Source: Pasteurella canis
Lineage (GTDB): Bacteria; Pseudomonadota; Gammaproteobacteria; Enterobacterales; Pasteurellaceae
DNA: 64,000 nt
Reading direction: 5' to 3'
NCBI RefSeq assembly: GCF_900454865.1
Contig: NZ_UGTV01000015.1
Span: 2,127,994 to 2,191,993, forward strand
Shown here: one piece after another, positions 30,181 to 41,389 of the stretch
Layout: each line of letters starts with the position of its first letter
How positions within the stretch are numbered: position 1 is the first letter of the stretch
Translations under genes and position numbers: made by a program
Notes under the pieces: model-generated
Told to the model about the DNA's origin: nothing
Databases searched by the model: none
What the model saw: only the letters and a program-made list of their open reading frames with translations

Positions 30181-32525
<2,345 letters not shown>

Positions 32526-32603
32526 AATTTTTTCTCATATTGCACAGTAAATTCATTAATAAAAAATACAAGCGGTCAGTTTTAAAGCATTTTTTGCAAT
32601 ATA

Positions 32604-32843
32604 TTAACTGTTTTGTGCCTTAGCCCAATTAATTGCAGTCTCTATTACTTTACGAGCTTGCGGGCTATTTCGCCAACAAGTTGAGCCTGTAATTTCTGAA
32701 CCGAGTTGTAAGATAAAGTCAGGGGTAGAATTTGCTAATTGATTCACATCATCTAGCCCCATTTCAGCTAAACGTTTCAAAATAGTTGGACCAATGCCTT
32801 TTTGAGCGAGTAAAGATTGTTTTTCAGTTTCTGTGAATGCCAT
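32604..32843 (-). CDS. Small helix-hairpin-helix protein within the his operon
   Basis: A 79-aa protein with one helix-hairpin-helix at about residues 14-35 (KGIGPTILKRLAEMGLD), as in Cdd1-like or generic HhH proteins that touch DNA or RNA. The C-terminal half has a conserved-looking CWRNSPQARKVIETAI. It starts 2 bases after hisG ends and so must be co-transcribed and probably co-translated with it. No role in histidine synthesis is known to me. Confidence 0.75.
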   Translation of the reverse strand: MAFTETEKQSLLAQKGIGPTILKRLAEMGLDDVNQLANSTPDFILQLGSEITGSTCWRNSPQARKVIETAINWAKAQNS

Positions 32844-32845
32844 AT

Positions 32846-33745
32846 TTACTCCATCATTTTCTCAATTGGTAATACCAAAATTGAACTTGCCCCAATCTCT
32901 TTTAACTGTTCCATTGTTTCCCAAAATAGTACTTCTTGGCTAACAACGTGCATAGCGACTTTTGAATCATCGTGTGCCAATGGCAAAATGGTTGGGTTTT
33001 CCACGCCTGGTAAAAGTGCGGTAATTTCTTCTAATTTTTCTTTTGGTGCGTGGAGCATAATGTATTTGGATTCTGCTGCTTGTTGTACGCCTTGGATACG
33101 GGTGAGTAACTTATTCACTAGGGCTTGTTTTTCTGGGCTAAGTTCTGCGGCACGTTGAATTAAACAGGATTTTGAGCGGTAAATGACTTCCACTTCTTTT
33201 AAGCCGTTGGCTTCAAGTGTGGCACCTGAAGAAACTAAATCACAAATGGCGTCGGCAAGTCCTGCACGAGGTGCAACTTCGACTGAACCTGTGAGTGAAC
33301 AAGTTTTGAAATCTACACCTTGTTGTTGCATATAGCGTTTTAGTAGATTTGGGTATGAAGTCGCGATACGGGCATTTTTAAGATCGCTTACATCGTTGTA
33401 GTTTTCATCTTGTGGAATAGCGATGGATAAACGGCAGCCACCAAAGTCTAAACGGCGTAATTTTTTATAATTGACGCTTTCGCCAGCAGCTTGACGAGCC
33501 AATTCCTCTTCTTCTAAAACATTCTCGCCGATAATGCCAAGATCAACGACGCCATCAAAGACTAAACCAGGGATATCATCATCACGAACACGTAAAATAT
33601 CAATGGGCATATTTTCAGCGTAAGCAATTAAACGTTGTTCTTGTAAATTTATTTTTACACCACATTGTTTTAGTAGCGCTTGAGATTCTTGGCTTAAACG
33701 CCCTGATTTTTGCATCGCAATGCGTAGTCTTTTACTTTCAATCAT
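32846..33745 (-). CDS. hisG: ATP phosphoribosyltransferase (long form)
   Basis: First committed enzyme of histidine synthesis (299 aa). The length indicates the long HisG with its own C-terminal regulatory domain, so no HisZ is needed. Motifs are [34 protein letters not shown] and the PRPP loop region [18 protein letters not shown]. It is the first structural gene after the leader attenuator. A USS lies inside at 33014-33022. Confidence 0.97.
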   Translation of the reverse strand: MIESKRLRIAMQKSGRLSQESQALLKQCGVKINLQEQRLIAYAENMPIDILRVRDDDIPGLVFDGVVDLGIIGENVLEEEELARQAAGESVNYKKLRRLDFGGCRLSIAIPQDENYNDVSDLKNARIATSYPNLLKRYMQQQGVDFKTCSLTGSVEVAPRAGLADAICDLVSSGATLEANGLKEVEVIYRSKSCLIQRAAELSPEKQALVNKLLTRIQGVQQAAESKYIMLHAPKEKLEEITALLPGVENPTILPLAHDDSKVAMHVVSQEVLFWETMEQLKEIGASSILVLPIEKMME

Positions 33746-33790
33746 AATGTTATCCTGTGTTTGATGTTGTGAATTTTAGTTATAAAAAAA

Positions 33791-33885
33791 GCCTCTCGAG
33801 TGGTTCCGAGAGGCTTTTTTGTTGTTTCTATCGCACTGCTCGGAAGATTTTCTATCTTCCAAGCACCACTAAACGCCCGAAAGAT
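33791..33885 (-). promoter_or_regulatory. his operon attenuator
   Basis: Going downstream from the leader stop on the minus strand, four mutually pairing segments can be read: B (33885-33875), C (33864-33854), D (33848-33838) and E (within 33814-33804). B pairs with C over 11 bases with G-U pairs. C pairs with D as an 11-bp hairpin with a 5-base loop. D pairs with E over 7 bases (TTCCGAG with CTCGGAA). E pairs with F (33798-33791) as the terminator GCCTCTCG...CGAGAGGC, followed by seven T. CACCAC in the leader His codons can also pair with GTGGTG at 33869-33864. This is the classical his attenuation layout. Confidence 0.9.
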
Positions 33886-33887
33886 AA

Positions 33888-33932
33888 TCAGGAGTGATGG
33901 TGGTGATGATGAGCAATGCGGTTAAAATTCAT
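33888..33932 (-). CDS. hisL: his operon leader peptide
   Basis: Fourteen codons, MNFNRIAHHHHHHS and TGA, with six consecutive histidine codons. A good ribosome site (AAGGAAG) lies 4 bases upstream. When charged tRNA-His is scarce the ribosome stalls on the His run and lets D:E form instead of the terminator. It lies about 140 bases upstream of hisG. Confidence 0.95.
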   Translation of the reverse strand: MNFNRIAHHHHHHS

Positions 33933-34009
33933 TTTGTCTTCCTTATTGGTTAATTGCTATTCAAATTACTGTAAAAAAAATAAACTGGCAAGTGTTTTTT
34001 ACAAAAAAG

Positions 34010-34765
34010 TTAAATTTTTTTTGCTTTAATAAACAACAGCACTGGGCGGTGTTGCAGATCTTTAAATTCCTTTTGCCATTCAGGTTGATCGGCAAGCATT
34101 GGTTCTGCCATTTGTTCAATTTGGAAACCTGCTTGGATCAAATTATTAATAATGGTTGCGGTAGTGCGGTGATAGGTTTTAAACGGTTGTTTAAACCAGT
34201 TACGATCACGTTCGCCTTCGTCACGATAATGATTTAAGCGGTACGCTACTTGCTGTTTATTTTCATCTTTTTCCCAACGATCGCCGCCTTGATAACATGT
34301 GACGATTGGATGTTCTTGCGAGAAAATTAAATAACCATTCGGATTTAATTTTTGATGAATAGCGGATAACAACTGCGGAAAATCTTGCACATAATGAAAC
34401 GCAAATGAGCTTGTGATGACATCAAAATGGCTTTCAGGCAGAACACTGAGTTGTTCCATAGAAAGCTGATACAAGGCAAAGTGCGGTGCATTTTGGGAAA
34501 ATTTTGCTAAGTCTGTTTCTGCCTGTTTTAGCATATTTTCAGACAGATCAATGCCCACGACAAAGTGGGCATGACGTTGTAAATAAAGTTGTAAGTGCCC
34601 ACCACAACCACAGCCCAGATCTAACAGTTTTTTGCCTGTTAAATCGGGTAGTAGGGACAACATTGTCGGCTTTTCTACCACTTCATTTAAGCTGATTGGA
34701 TTTTCCCGCAATTTTAAATAAAGCTCGAAAAATTGCGGGGCATCATAGACGCTTTTTTTAGTCAT
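34010..34765 (-). CDS. SAM-dependent class I methyltransferase
   Basis: A 251-aa methyltransferase with motif I KKLLDLGCGCGGHLQLYL at about residues 44-61, GIDLSENML (motif II) and FDVITSSFAFHYV. It resembles small-molecule methyltransferases of the UbiE/Tam type. The substrate is unknown. It begins 1 base after the ushA stop and is likely translated from the same message. A USS lies inside at 34479-34487. Confidence 0.8.
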   Translation of the reverse strand: MTKKSVYDAPQFFELYLKLRENPISLNEVVEKPTMLSLLPDLTGKKLLDLGCGCGGHLQLYLQRHAHFVVGIDLSENMLKQAETDLAKFSQNAPHFALYQLSMEQLSVLPESHFDVITSSFAFHYVQDFPQLLSAIHQKLNPNGYLIFSQEHPIVTCYQGGDRWEKDENKQQVAYRLNHYRDEGERDRNWFKQPFKTYHRTTATIINNLIQAGFQIEQMAEPMLADQPEWQKEFKDLQHRPVLLFIKAKKI

Positions 34766-34766
34766 C

Positions 34767-36416
34767 TTATTTGAAGATGATGTCGTCTTTTGGATCGTAT
34801 TTAGAGGCGTCTAATACTTTGTTTTCTTCAAAGTATTTTTTCAACATTTCAGCATCGATGAAACCAGTGTTCACATAGCTTGGGTGTTTTTTCAAGACTG
34901 GATAGCCATCACCACCACCTGCGCAATAGTCTGGTACAGAGACTTTATATTTTTTGTTTAAATCAAGTGCTTTACCACCTACTTTTACATCAGACACTTT
35001 TTGGGCAGTACGATCAACGACCATTGAAAGACCTGCAAATTGTGGATATGCACCACTATCAACTTGTTTCATTGCAACCACGTTGAGGTAGTCTAAAAGC
35101 TCTTGACCTGTTAAATCGACAGTTGCGATCATATTACCGAAAGGTTGTACTGTAAGTAGATCTTTATAAGTTGTTTCGCCTTCGTTGATATCCGCGCGAA
35201 TACCGCCAGAGTTCATAATACCAATATCTGCTTTGACACGCTCCATTTGTGATTGAGCAATTAGGCGACCTAAGTTAGTTTGTTCGAAACGAATAATTTT
35301 ACGATCACCGACAAATTTTCCTTTCACTTCACCTACTTTCACGCCTAATAAGCGATCGCCTTCGTCTTGATAAGTTTTTAAATGTGCAAATACAGCAGGA
35401 TCTTCTGCTATCTCAGCTTGATAGAGTTTGTAGTCCGATTTACCGTCTTCTAATTTGATTTTTTGTTTTAAGTTAATTGGGATTAACTCATATTTCACCA
35501 ATTTAGTTTCACCATTTTTGAATTCAAAATCAGCACGACCAATATATTTGCCCCATTCGCCCGCTTGAACAATCCAAGTACCGTTTTGGAAGTCTGGTTT
35601 ACATTCTTCACCTGGCGAGTATTTCGCTTTGAATTGGCCTTGTTCATCAATACAAACCGTATCATGTGTGTGTCCGCCAATAATTAAGTCAAATGCACCT
35701 TTATCTAGAGTACGTGCCATCGTGACATCACCAGGTGCATTTTGACCGTGTTGACCGTCAAAATAGTAGCCCATATGGGTCAGCGCAATGCGGATATCTG
35801 GTTTTTCAGTTTTATTGATTTCAGCAAGTGTTGTTTTTGCTGTTTCAATCGGATTTTTGAAGATAACGTGATCAACTACATCTGGGTTACCTAATTTTGC
35901 GGTATCTTCAGTTGTTAAACCTACAACTGCGATGTTTAAGTCCTCTTTTTTCAACATCACATAAGGTTGAACTAATGGTTTATTGGTTTTTTTATTAATT
36001 ACATTCGCCGAAATTAATGGGAACTTAGCCCATTTTTCTTGCATTTCGAGCAGTTGTACTGGGAAATCAAACTCATGGTTACCGAGTACAGCTACGTCAT
36101 AACCAATCATATTCATCCCTTCAATATCAGGTTTTGCATTCAACATATCTGATTCAGGTACACCTGTATTGAAATCACCTGCATGAAGTAAAACAACTGA
36201 TCCGCCTTTGCTTTCCACTTCTTTACGAATATTGTCAATTAATGTTTTGTGTGCAGCAAAACCGTACTCACCTTTACTATTTTTCCAAAAATGACCGTGT
36301 GTATCATTTGCGTGTAAAACCGTGATATTGTAGGTTTTGTCTTGAGTATAAGCATGTGCTTGACTGATTAAACCTAATGATAAAGCAATAGCGCTCAATT
36401 TGATTATTTTTTTCAT
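34767..36416 (-). CDS. ushA: UshA-like periplasmic 5'-nucleotidase / UDP-sugar hydrolase
   Basis: A 549-aa protein matching E. coli UshA almost end to end in length. It has a signal peptide (ending QAHA), the metallophosphatase motifs VLHANDTHGHF, GDFNTGVPESD, LGNHEFDFP and GGHTHD, and the C-terminal nucleotide-binding 5'-nucleotidase domain (LTVQPFGNMIA, GGDGYPVL). It hydrolyses UDP-sugars and nucleotides (NAD salvage is a related role in Haemophilus). The smaller size and lack of a C-terminal anchor argue against NadN. Confidence 0.88.
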   Translation of the reverse strand: MKKIIKLSAIALSLGLISQAHAYTQDKTYNITVLHANDTHGHFWKNSKGEYGFAAHKTLIDNIRKEVESKGGSVVLLHAGDFNTGVPESDMLNAKPDIEGMNMIGYDVAVLGNHEFDFPVQLLEMQEKWAKFPLISANVINKKTNKPLVQPYVMLKKEDLNIAVVGLTTEDTAKLGNPDVVDHVIFKNPIETAKTTLAEINKTEKPDIRIALTHMGYYFDGQHGQNAPGDVTMARTLDKGAFDLIIGGHTHDTVCIDEQGQFKAKYSPGEECKPDFQNGTWIVQAGEWGKYIGRADFEFKNGETKLVKYELIPINLKQKIKLEDGKSDYKLYQAEIAEDPAVFAHLKTYQDEGDRLLGVKVGEVKGKFVGDRKIIRFEQTNLGRLIAQSQMERVKADIGIMNSGGIRADINEGETTYKDLLTVQPFGNMIATVDLTGQELLDYLNVVAMKQVDSGAYPQFAGLSMVVDRTAQKVSDVKVGGKALDLNKKYKVSVPDYCAGGGDGYPVLKKHPSYVNTGFIDAEMLKKYFEENKVLDASKYDPKDDIIFK

Positions 36417-36504
36417 TATGAACCTCTTAAGATTGAAAAATCAGCTAACCTATATACCTAAAATTTTATATCAAGCCAAGCGTTTTGCATTAAATTTGTG
36501 ATGG

Positions 36505-37767
36505 CTAGCCCAAAAAAGTAGGCAAGATGTTAAATTGTGCAGCAATTTGTATCAAAATATTTAACACACCAAAGAGAATCACAAAATAAATCATAAAGTT
36601 ACCACCATAAACTTGATATGAGCTTGAGGTGAATTTTTGACGAGTTGCCTTTGCGAGTAAGGCTGGGACAATAGCTGCCCAAATCGTTGCAGCTAAACCT
36701 GCATAGCCAATCGCGATTACAAATCCATAAGGAAATTGTAAGCTTAATAATAATGGTGGTAAGAATGTGATTAAGGTCGCTTTGGTTCTGCCTGATAAGC
36801 TGTCATCTAATTTGAATAGGTCAGAAATATAGTCAAATAAACCTAAACTTACCCCTAAGAATGAGCTCGCAATTGCCATATAAGCAAAGAAGTTCAGTAC
36901 CACACCAATGTAATCTGTTTGGATATATTGTGAAAGTGCGCCAAGTAGTGCAGCAATGTCGCCACCTTTTTCAATCACTGGTACAAATTCAGCGCGTGGC
37001 AAGTTTCCTTGCACAGCTAACTGCCATAAAATGTAAATCACTAACGCAATGCCTGTGCCTAAGAAGATCGATTTCATCACGCGTTTGCCATCACGATCGT
37101 AATATTTGACAAGGCTTGGTACGTTACCATGGAAACCAAATGACACTAAGCAGACAGGAAGTGCAGTCAAAATATAAGGCAAATATTGTTGTTCACCTTG
37201 TGCGATTTGATTGAATAGTACTTCTGTTTTTACTGAGCTAATTAAATCGCTAGTGGAAAGAAAGAAGGCAACAACCATACCTGCGATGAGTACTGTGGTA
37301 AAACGGTCGACTGCTTTAGTAGATAACCACACAAAAGAAGCAAGTACAATACAGAAAATCAGTGAGCCAGAACTGCGTCCAATATCGATAGCACTTTCTG
37401 GTGAGCTGAATAGCTGATTGAATAAGTTTTGGGTAATACCACCGCCTGATGTAATGTAAGCATAGGTTAAGATATACAGTACAAAAGCCACAGAAAGCCC
37501 GTTTATTACATTCCAGCCGTTACCTAATAAATCTTTCACAATGGTGTCAAAGCTTGCACCAGTTGGATAATGCAAGTTGGCTTCAAGTATCATTAAGCCC
37601 GAAGTTGTCATACAAAACCAAGTGTAGGCTAAAAGAAGAATCGAACCTATAAACCAAACCCCTGAGGTCGCTGTTGGGTTTGCTAACATACCAGCGCCAA
37701 TCGCTGTTCCTGCAATAATCATTGCTCCGCCTACTAGAGAAGGTCGTTTTTTTAGTGTTGTTGTCAT
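36505..37767 (-). CDS. mtr: Tryptophan permease of the HAAAP family (Mtr-like)
   Basis: Inner-membrane proton-coupled aromatic amino acid importer (420 aa from ATG 37767, 11 predicted helices). It is close to Mtr rather than TyrP, as seen in GGAMIIAGTAIGAGM, LMILEANLHYPTGASFDTIVKDL split across helix 2, FGFHGNVPSLVKYY, and FLGVSLGLFDYISDLF. The open frame begins at GTG 37779, but MTTTLKKRPSL is preferred. Substrate choice between Trp and Tyr is an inference from similarity. Confidence 0.88.
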   Translation of the reverse strand: MTTTLKKRPSLVGGAMIIAGTAIGAGMLANPTATSGVWFIGSILLLAYTWFCMTTSGLMILEANLHYPTGASFDTIVKDLLGNGWNVINGLSVAFVLYILTYAYITSGGGITQNLFNQLFSSPESAIDIGRSSGSLIFCIVLASFVWLSTKAVDRFTTVLIAGMVVAFFLSTSDLISSVKTEVLFNQIAQGEQQYLPYILTALPVCLVSFGFHGNVPSLVKYYDRDGKRVMKSIFLGTGIALVIYILWQLAVQGNLPRAEFVPVIEKGGDIAALLGALSQYIQTDYIGVVLNFFAYMAIASSFLGVSLGLFDYISDLFKLDDSLSGRTKATLITFLPPLLLSLQFPYGFVIAIGYAGLAATIWAAIVPALLAKATRQKFTSSSYQVYGGNFMIYFVILFGVLNILIQIAAQFNILPTFLG

Positions 37768-37980
37768 ATAAAGTACCACTTCAGTTGTTATTATTTATTT
37801 CAAACTTGTACTATTTTAATAGTGCAAAAATAAAAATCAAATATTTTTTCTCTTTTTGTGTATTTATTTTTTAATCCTGTAATTAGGTCACGATAACCCA
37901 CAGTATCTCGACAAATTGCGTAATTTAAGGCTATAATTGACTGCTTTTATTTATAATTAACTTGAAATAAGGAATAAAAA

Positions 37981-38508
37981 ATGGGTTTAGAAAACGTACC
38001 AGCAGGTAAAGAATTACCAGATGATATCTATGTTGTAATTGAAATCCCTGCAAATTCAGATCCGATAAAATATGAAGTCGATAAAGAAAGTGGTTCACTA
38101 TTTGTTGATCGTTTTATGGCAACGGCAATGTTTTATCCTGCCAACTATGGTTATGTTAATCATACTCTTTCTTCTGATGGTGATCCTGTGGATGTTTTGG
38201 TTCCAACACCGTATCCATTACAACCTGGCTCAGTGATTCGTTGCCGTCCTGTTGGTGTGTTAAAAATGACAGATGAAGCAGGTGGTGATGCTAAAGTTGT
38301 TGCTGTACCACATAGCAAATTAACAAAAGAATATGACCATATTAAAGATGTGAATGATCTCCCTACATTACTAAAAGCACAAATTCAGCATTTTTTTGAG
38401 AGTTATAAAGCTTTAGAAGCAGGTAAATGGGTGAAAGTTGAAGGCTGGGAAGGCGTTGAAGCTGCACGTCAAGAAATTTTAGAATCATTTGAACGTGCCA
38501 AAAAATAA
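37981..38508 (+). CDS. ppa: Inorganic pyrophosphatase
   Basis: Soluble family I pyrophosphatase (175 aa) that hydrolyses PPi and so pulls biosynthetic reactions forward. The signature [10 protein letters not shown] (metal-binding aspartates, about residues 64-73) and [12 protein letters not shown] are present. An AAGGAAT ribosome site lies before ATG. Monocistronic, ending in a clear terminator. Confidence 0.97.
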   Translation: MGLENVPAGKELPDDIYVVIEIPANSDPIKYEVDKESGSLFVDRFMATAMFYPANYGYVNHTLSSDGDPVDVLVPTPYPLQPGSVIRCRPVGVLKMTDEAGGDAKVVAVPHSKLTKEYDHIKDVNDLPTLLKAQIQHFFESYKALEAGKWVKVEGWEGVEAARQEILESFERAKK

Positions 38509-38520
38509 GTATTATGTTAT

Positions 38521-38550
38521 AAATGCCGCTGTAAAGAGCGGTATTTTTTT
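38521..38550 (+). terminator. Rho-independent terminator after ppa
   Basis: A stem of AAATGCCGCT with AGCGGTATTT, loop GTAAAG, followed by a T run. Confidence 0.85.
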
Positions 38551-38577
38551 ATCTAATTTACAGTGAGTGAGAATGTT

Positions 38578-39351
38578 ATGATTAAATTTATTAAAAAAAT
38601 ATTCCTAATTTCTTCTGTTGTGATGCTATTAAATGCCTGTGCTGATTCTGCCAGTATTAATCAACAATCAGCTGCTTCTTATTTACAAGTTGTCAATAAA
38701 GCGCGTAGTGAAGGCGTATTAGATACGACATCCGCGACAGCTAAACGGATTCATGCAGTATTTAACAAAATGGTGCCTTATGCCAATGCAGAAAATAAAA
38801 CAGGACAACCTTTTAACTGGCAAATTAGCGTAATCAAATCAAAAGAGCTAAATGCGTGGGCAATGCCTGGTGGTAAAATGGCATTTTATACAGGTTTAGT
38901 CGAGAATTTAAAGTTAACTAACGATGAAATTGCAACCGTGATGGGGCATGAGATGGCACATGCCTTAAAAGAACATGGTAAGAAAAAAGTCAATTTAGGA
39001 CAGTTTACGAATGTACTAGCAGAAGTCAGCCATGTGGCTCTTTCAAGTGTTATTGGAACAAATAGTAGTGCTTTAGTTGTGACACTAACTAAAGATTGGG
39101 CATTGGATAAACCTTATTCACGTAGTAATGAGACAGAAGCCGATGAAGTTGGCTTAATGCTCATGGCAAAAGCTGGTTTTAATCCTGAAGCAGCTCCAAA
39201 ATTGTGGGATAAAATGCAACAGGCATCCTTGGGATCAAAAGGTGTATTAGCCGCATTATCTTCTACACATCCAAATGATGCTGATCGTCAACAAAATTTA
39301 TTACGTTTAATGCCTGAAGCAATTGCAATTTATCAACAATCTAAACAGTAA
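38578..39351 (+). CDS. loiP: M48 family metalloprotease lipoprotein (LoiP/YggG-like)
   Basis: A 257-aa lipoprotein from ATG 38578. The lipobox is LLNAC with the acylated Cys at residue 21. The zinc protease motif HEMAHALKEH and the third ligand region NETEADEVGLML identify peptidase family M48. LoiP in E. coli is an outer-membrane protease induced by low osmolarity, and the same role is likely but not shown. The frame also opens at 38563, but only the later ATG starts the lipoprotein signal. Confidence 0.88.
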   Translation: MIKFIKKIFLISSVVMLLNACADSASINQQSAASYLQVVNKARSEGVLDTTSATAKRIHAVFNKMVPYANAENKTGQPFNWQISVIKSKELNAWAMPGGKMAFYTGLVENLKLTNDEIATVMGHEMAHALKEHGKKKVNLGQFTNVLAEVSHVALSSVIGTNSSALVVTLTKDWALDKPYSRSNETEADEVGLMLMAKAGFNPEAAPKLWDKMQQASLGSKGVLAALSSTHPNDADRQQNLLRLMPEAIAIYQQSKQ

Positions 39352-39372
39352 TAAGATTAAAATCAATGATAT

Positions 39373-39411
39373 AAAATGGAGCTAAAGTGAATCGCTTTAA
39401 CTCCATTTTTT
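39373..39411 (+). terminator. Terminator after the loiP-like gene
   Basis: AAAATGGAGCTAAAG pairs with the following CTTTAACTCCATTTT with one mismatch and ends in a run of T. Confidence 0.75.
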
Positions 39412-39491
39412 ATGTTGTTAATCTTTATTGCAAAACGACTTACTAAAAAATCGTGATAAGTTGGCGTGTATCGTTATTGCATTCATGTAAC

Positions 39492-39521
39492 AAAAAGTGC
39501 GGTGACGTTACCGCACTTTTT
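39492..39521. terminator. Bidirectional terminator made of two inverted uptake sequences
   Basis: Perfect 12-bp inverted repeat AAAAAGTGCGGT / ACCGCACTTTTT with loop GACGTT, between the convergent loiP-like gene and tonB. T runs flank it in both directions. Inverted USS pairs commonly act as terminators in this family. Confidence 0.85.
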
Positions 39522-39524
39522 CGA

Positions 39525-40322
39525 TTAGTTAGTAATTTTAAAGCTGACTGGAACACTGACATCATTTCCCATGCCCGAAGGGAGTGGTCCAATAGGGCGA
39601 GCATTATTTACTGCCGTGAGAGCAGCGTTATCAAGTTCTTCAGAGCCAGATGATTTTGTAATTTTTGCATTGCTAATAATTCCTGCGTTATTGATATGAA
39701 ACGAGACTGTTACAACACCTTGTTTACGCATCATTTTAGCACGATTTGGGTAACGTTTATGCTTTTCAATCTCACGACGGAGAGCTGAACGATAAGCATT
39801 GATTTCATTTGTACTGCTTCCTTTTCCAACGAGATTAGGATTACTACTTGTCACGTTACCTGTTGTTGTTGCTTGTTGATTTATCGACGAATCAGAATTA
39901 ATTTCACGATCTGATTTTGGTAAATCTTTTTGCACTTTCTTTGGCTTTTTAGGCTTTTCTTTTGGTTTCTCTTTCGGCTTTTCTTTTGGCTTTTCAGGTT
40001 CTTTCGGTTTTTCTGGCTCTTTTGGCTTCTCAGGTTCTTTTGGTGGTTCTGGTTTTACTGTTGGATCCGCCACTTCTTCTTTGGGTAGTTCAGGTTCTAC
40101 TACTGGTTGTGGCTCTGTTTCTGGTTCTGGTTCTGGCTCTGGGTCATTGAGTATTGTTGCCGCAAGCATTTCCATTGAAATATGTGTGCTGATAATATCA
40201 GCAGCAAAGCCATTTGCGCTTTCATCGTCTTTTTGAACAGACCAATATAAGAACCAAACAAAGCTCACGTGAAACAGCAAAGAAAAAGCAAATCCAACCA
40301 ATGAGCGATTTTTTTCTATCAT
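39525..40322 (-). CDS. tonB: Energy transducer TonB
   Basis: Links the ExbB-ExbD proton motor to outer-membrane receptors (265 aa). It has an N-terminal membrane anchor (about residues 10-28), a long proline-rich spacer with PEPEPE and repeated PKEPEK and EKPK units (about residues 55-130), and a C-terminal TonB domain with [19 protein letters not shown] and [14 protein letters not shown]. Its ATG overlaps the exbD stop, so translation is coupled. The Lys-Pro repeat region is likely to vary in length between strains. Confidence 0.95.
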   Translation of the reverse strand: MIEKNRSLVGFAFSLLFHVSFVWFLYWSVQKDDESANGFAADIISTHISMEMLAATILNDPEPEPEPETEPQPVVEPELPKEEVADPTVKPEPPKEPEKPKEPEKPKEPEKPKEKPKEKPKEKPKKPKKVQKDLPKSDREINSDSSINQQATTTGNVTSSNPNLVGKGSSTNEINAYRSALRREIEKHKRYPNRAKMMRKQGVVTVSFHINNAGIISNAKITKSSGSEELDNAALTAVNNARPIGPLPSGMGNDVSVPVSFKITN

Positions 40323-40708
40323 TGAGCGGCCTTTTCTTTCACAGTAACAATAGCGACATTACGAATTTCGTTTTTGGCCATCATATCAGTAATTGAAACA
40401 AAATCTTGGAAGGTCGATTTCGCATCTACTTTAAGAGTCACTTTTTGATCTTTAGGCCAGCTACTCATTTCCTGCTCTAAGGCTTCTGCAGTGATAGGTT
40501 TATCATTAAAAAAGATTTCACCTGTTTCTGTGACTGTCAGTAGTTTAGCTAAATCATCAGATTTAAAGGCAACAGTAGAACTCGCTTTAGGGACATTGAC
40601 TTGAATTTTACCTTGGGAAATAAATGAGGCAGTAATTAAGACAATCGCCAGCAATACCAACATAATGTCGATAAAGGGAATAATGTTGATTTCATCAAAC
40701 TTTTTCAC
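40319..40708 (-). CDS. exbD: TonB-system proton channel protein ExbD
   Basis: A 129-aa bitopic inner-membrane protein. The membrane helix near residues 10-30 holds the essential aspartate in [16 protein letters not shown], followed by a periplasmic domain. Part of exbB-exbD-tonB, 8 bases after exbB. Confidence 0.95.
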   Translation of the reverse strand: MKKFDEINIIPFIDIMLVLLAIVLITASFISQGKIQVNVPKASSTVAFKSDDLAKLLTVTETGEIFFNDKPITAEALEQEMSSWPKDQKVTLKVDAKSTFQDFVSITDMMAKNEIRNVAIVTVKEKAAQ

Positions 40709-40716
40709 GTTATCAC

Positions 40717-41172
40717 CTATGCTTGTTTTGCTTTTTTCTCATTTAAGGCAAACCATTTCAAACGATTCACTTCGATTTTTCGGCCTAATCCGTTGTAGAA
40801 AACCATTGATGGAATAGCAACTAAGATACCAACGGCAGTAGCTTTTAGGGCTAAAGAAAGGTGTACCATGATTGATGCAGCATCAATTTCACCACCAGAA
40901 TGACCTAATTCAAAGAACGTCAGTAAGATACCGATAACTGTACCTAACAGACCAACATAAGGTGCATTTGAGCCGATAATAGCGATTGCGGTAAGATTAC
41001 GCTGTAAATCAATATCAAGTTCATGCACAGTATCATAATTTTCTACATTCACTTTACTTAAGAAAATGAAACGTTCTACAACTAGCCATACCATAATAAA
41101 GCTCATTAACGCAAGTAAACCAAGAATGATATAGTCGATATAGTTTTGTAAAAATTGAAACAACTGTGGCAT
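40717..41172 (-). CDS. exbB: TonB-system proton channel protein ExbB
   Basis: A 151-aa member of the MotA/TolQ/ExbB family with three membrane segments and the signature [17 protein letters not shown] at about residues 73-89. It is the first gene of the operon. The promoter immediately upstream overlaps a Fur-type box. Confidence 0.95.
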   Translation of the reverse strand: MPQLFQFLQNYIDYIILGLLALMSFIMVWLVVERFIFLSKVNVENYDTVHELDIDLQRNLTAIAIIGSNAPYVGLLGTVIGILLTFFELGHSGGEIDAASIMVHLSLALKATAVGILVAIPSMVFYNGLGRKIEVNRLKWFALNEKKAKQA

Positions 41173-41211
41173 AAAAAAGTCCTTTAATTTGCAGCGAAAA
41201 ATAAGTTTTGC

Positions 41212-41239
41212 ATTATACGCTATTGAGAATTAATTTCAA
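41212..41239 (-). promoter_or_regulatory. exbB promoter with overlapping Fur box
   Basis: On the minus strand, -35 TTGAAA (41239-41234) and -10 TATAAT (41217-41212) are separated by 16 bases. The interval contains a 15-base element (41224-41238, TGAGAATTAATTTCA on the plus strand) matching 11 of 14 defined positions of the Fur core TGATAAT-N-ATTATCA. Iron repression of exbB-exbD-tonB is inferred. Confidence 0.7.
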
Positions 41240-41350
41240 TTGCAAAATTTTAGCAAAAGCGCTAATTGAGGTAAATAAAAAAGACGATAGATTTATGAAC
41301 AAATCAGATGGGAGATTGGGAGAAATTAAAAAAGTATATGAGTGTAATAT

Positions 41351-41379
41351 AAAAGGCGATGATATCAATTCATCGCCAA
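41351..41379 (-). terminator. Terminator downstream of corB
   Basis: GGCGATGA and TCATCGCC form an 8-bp stem with a 7-base loop, followed on the minus strand by TTTTATATT. Confidence 0.8.
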
Positions 41380-41389
41380 TCAAAATGTA

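Noticed and set aside
39962..40150. Open frame antisense to the tonB proline-lysine repeats (62 aa, mostly Leu/Val)
   Set aside because: Mirror image of a repetitive codon pattern in tonB; no ribosome site or family.
39525..40322. tonB PKEPEK repeats as a phase-variation tract
   Set aside because: The repeat units are multiples of three bases, so length changes would not shift the frame.
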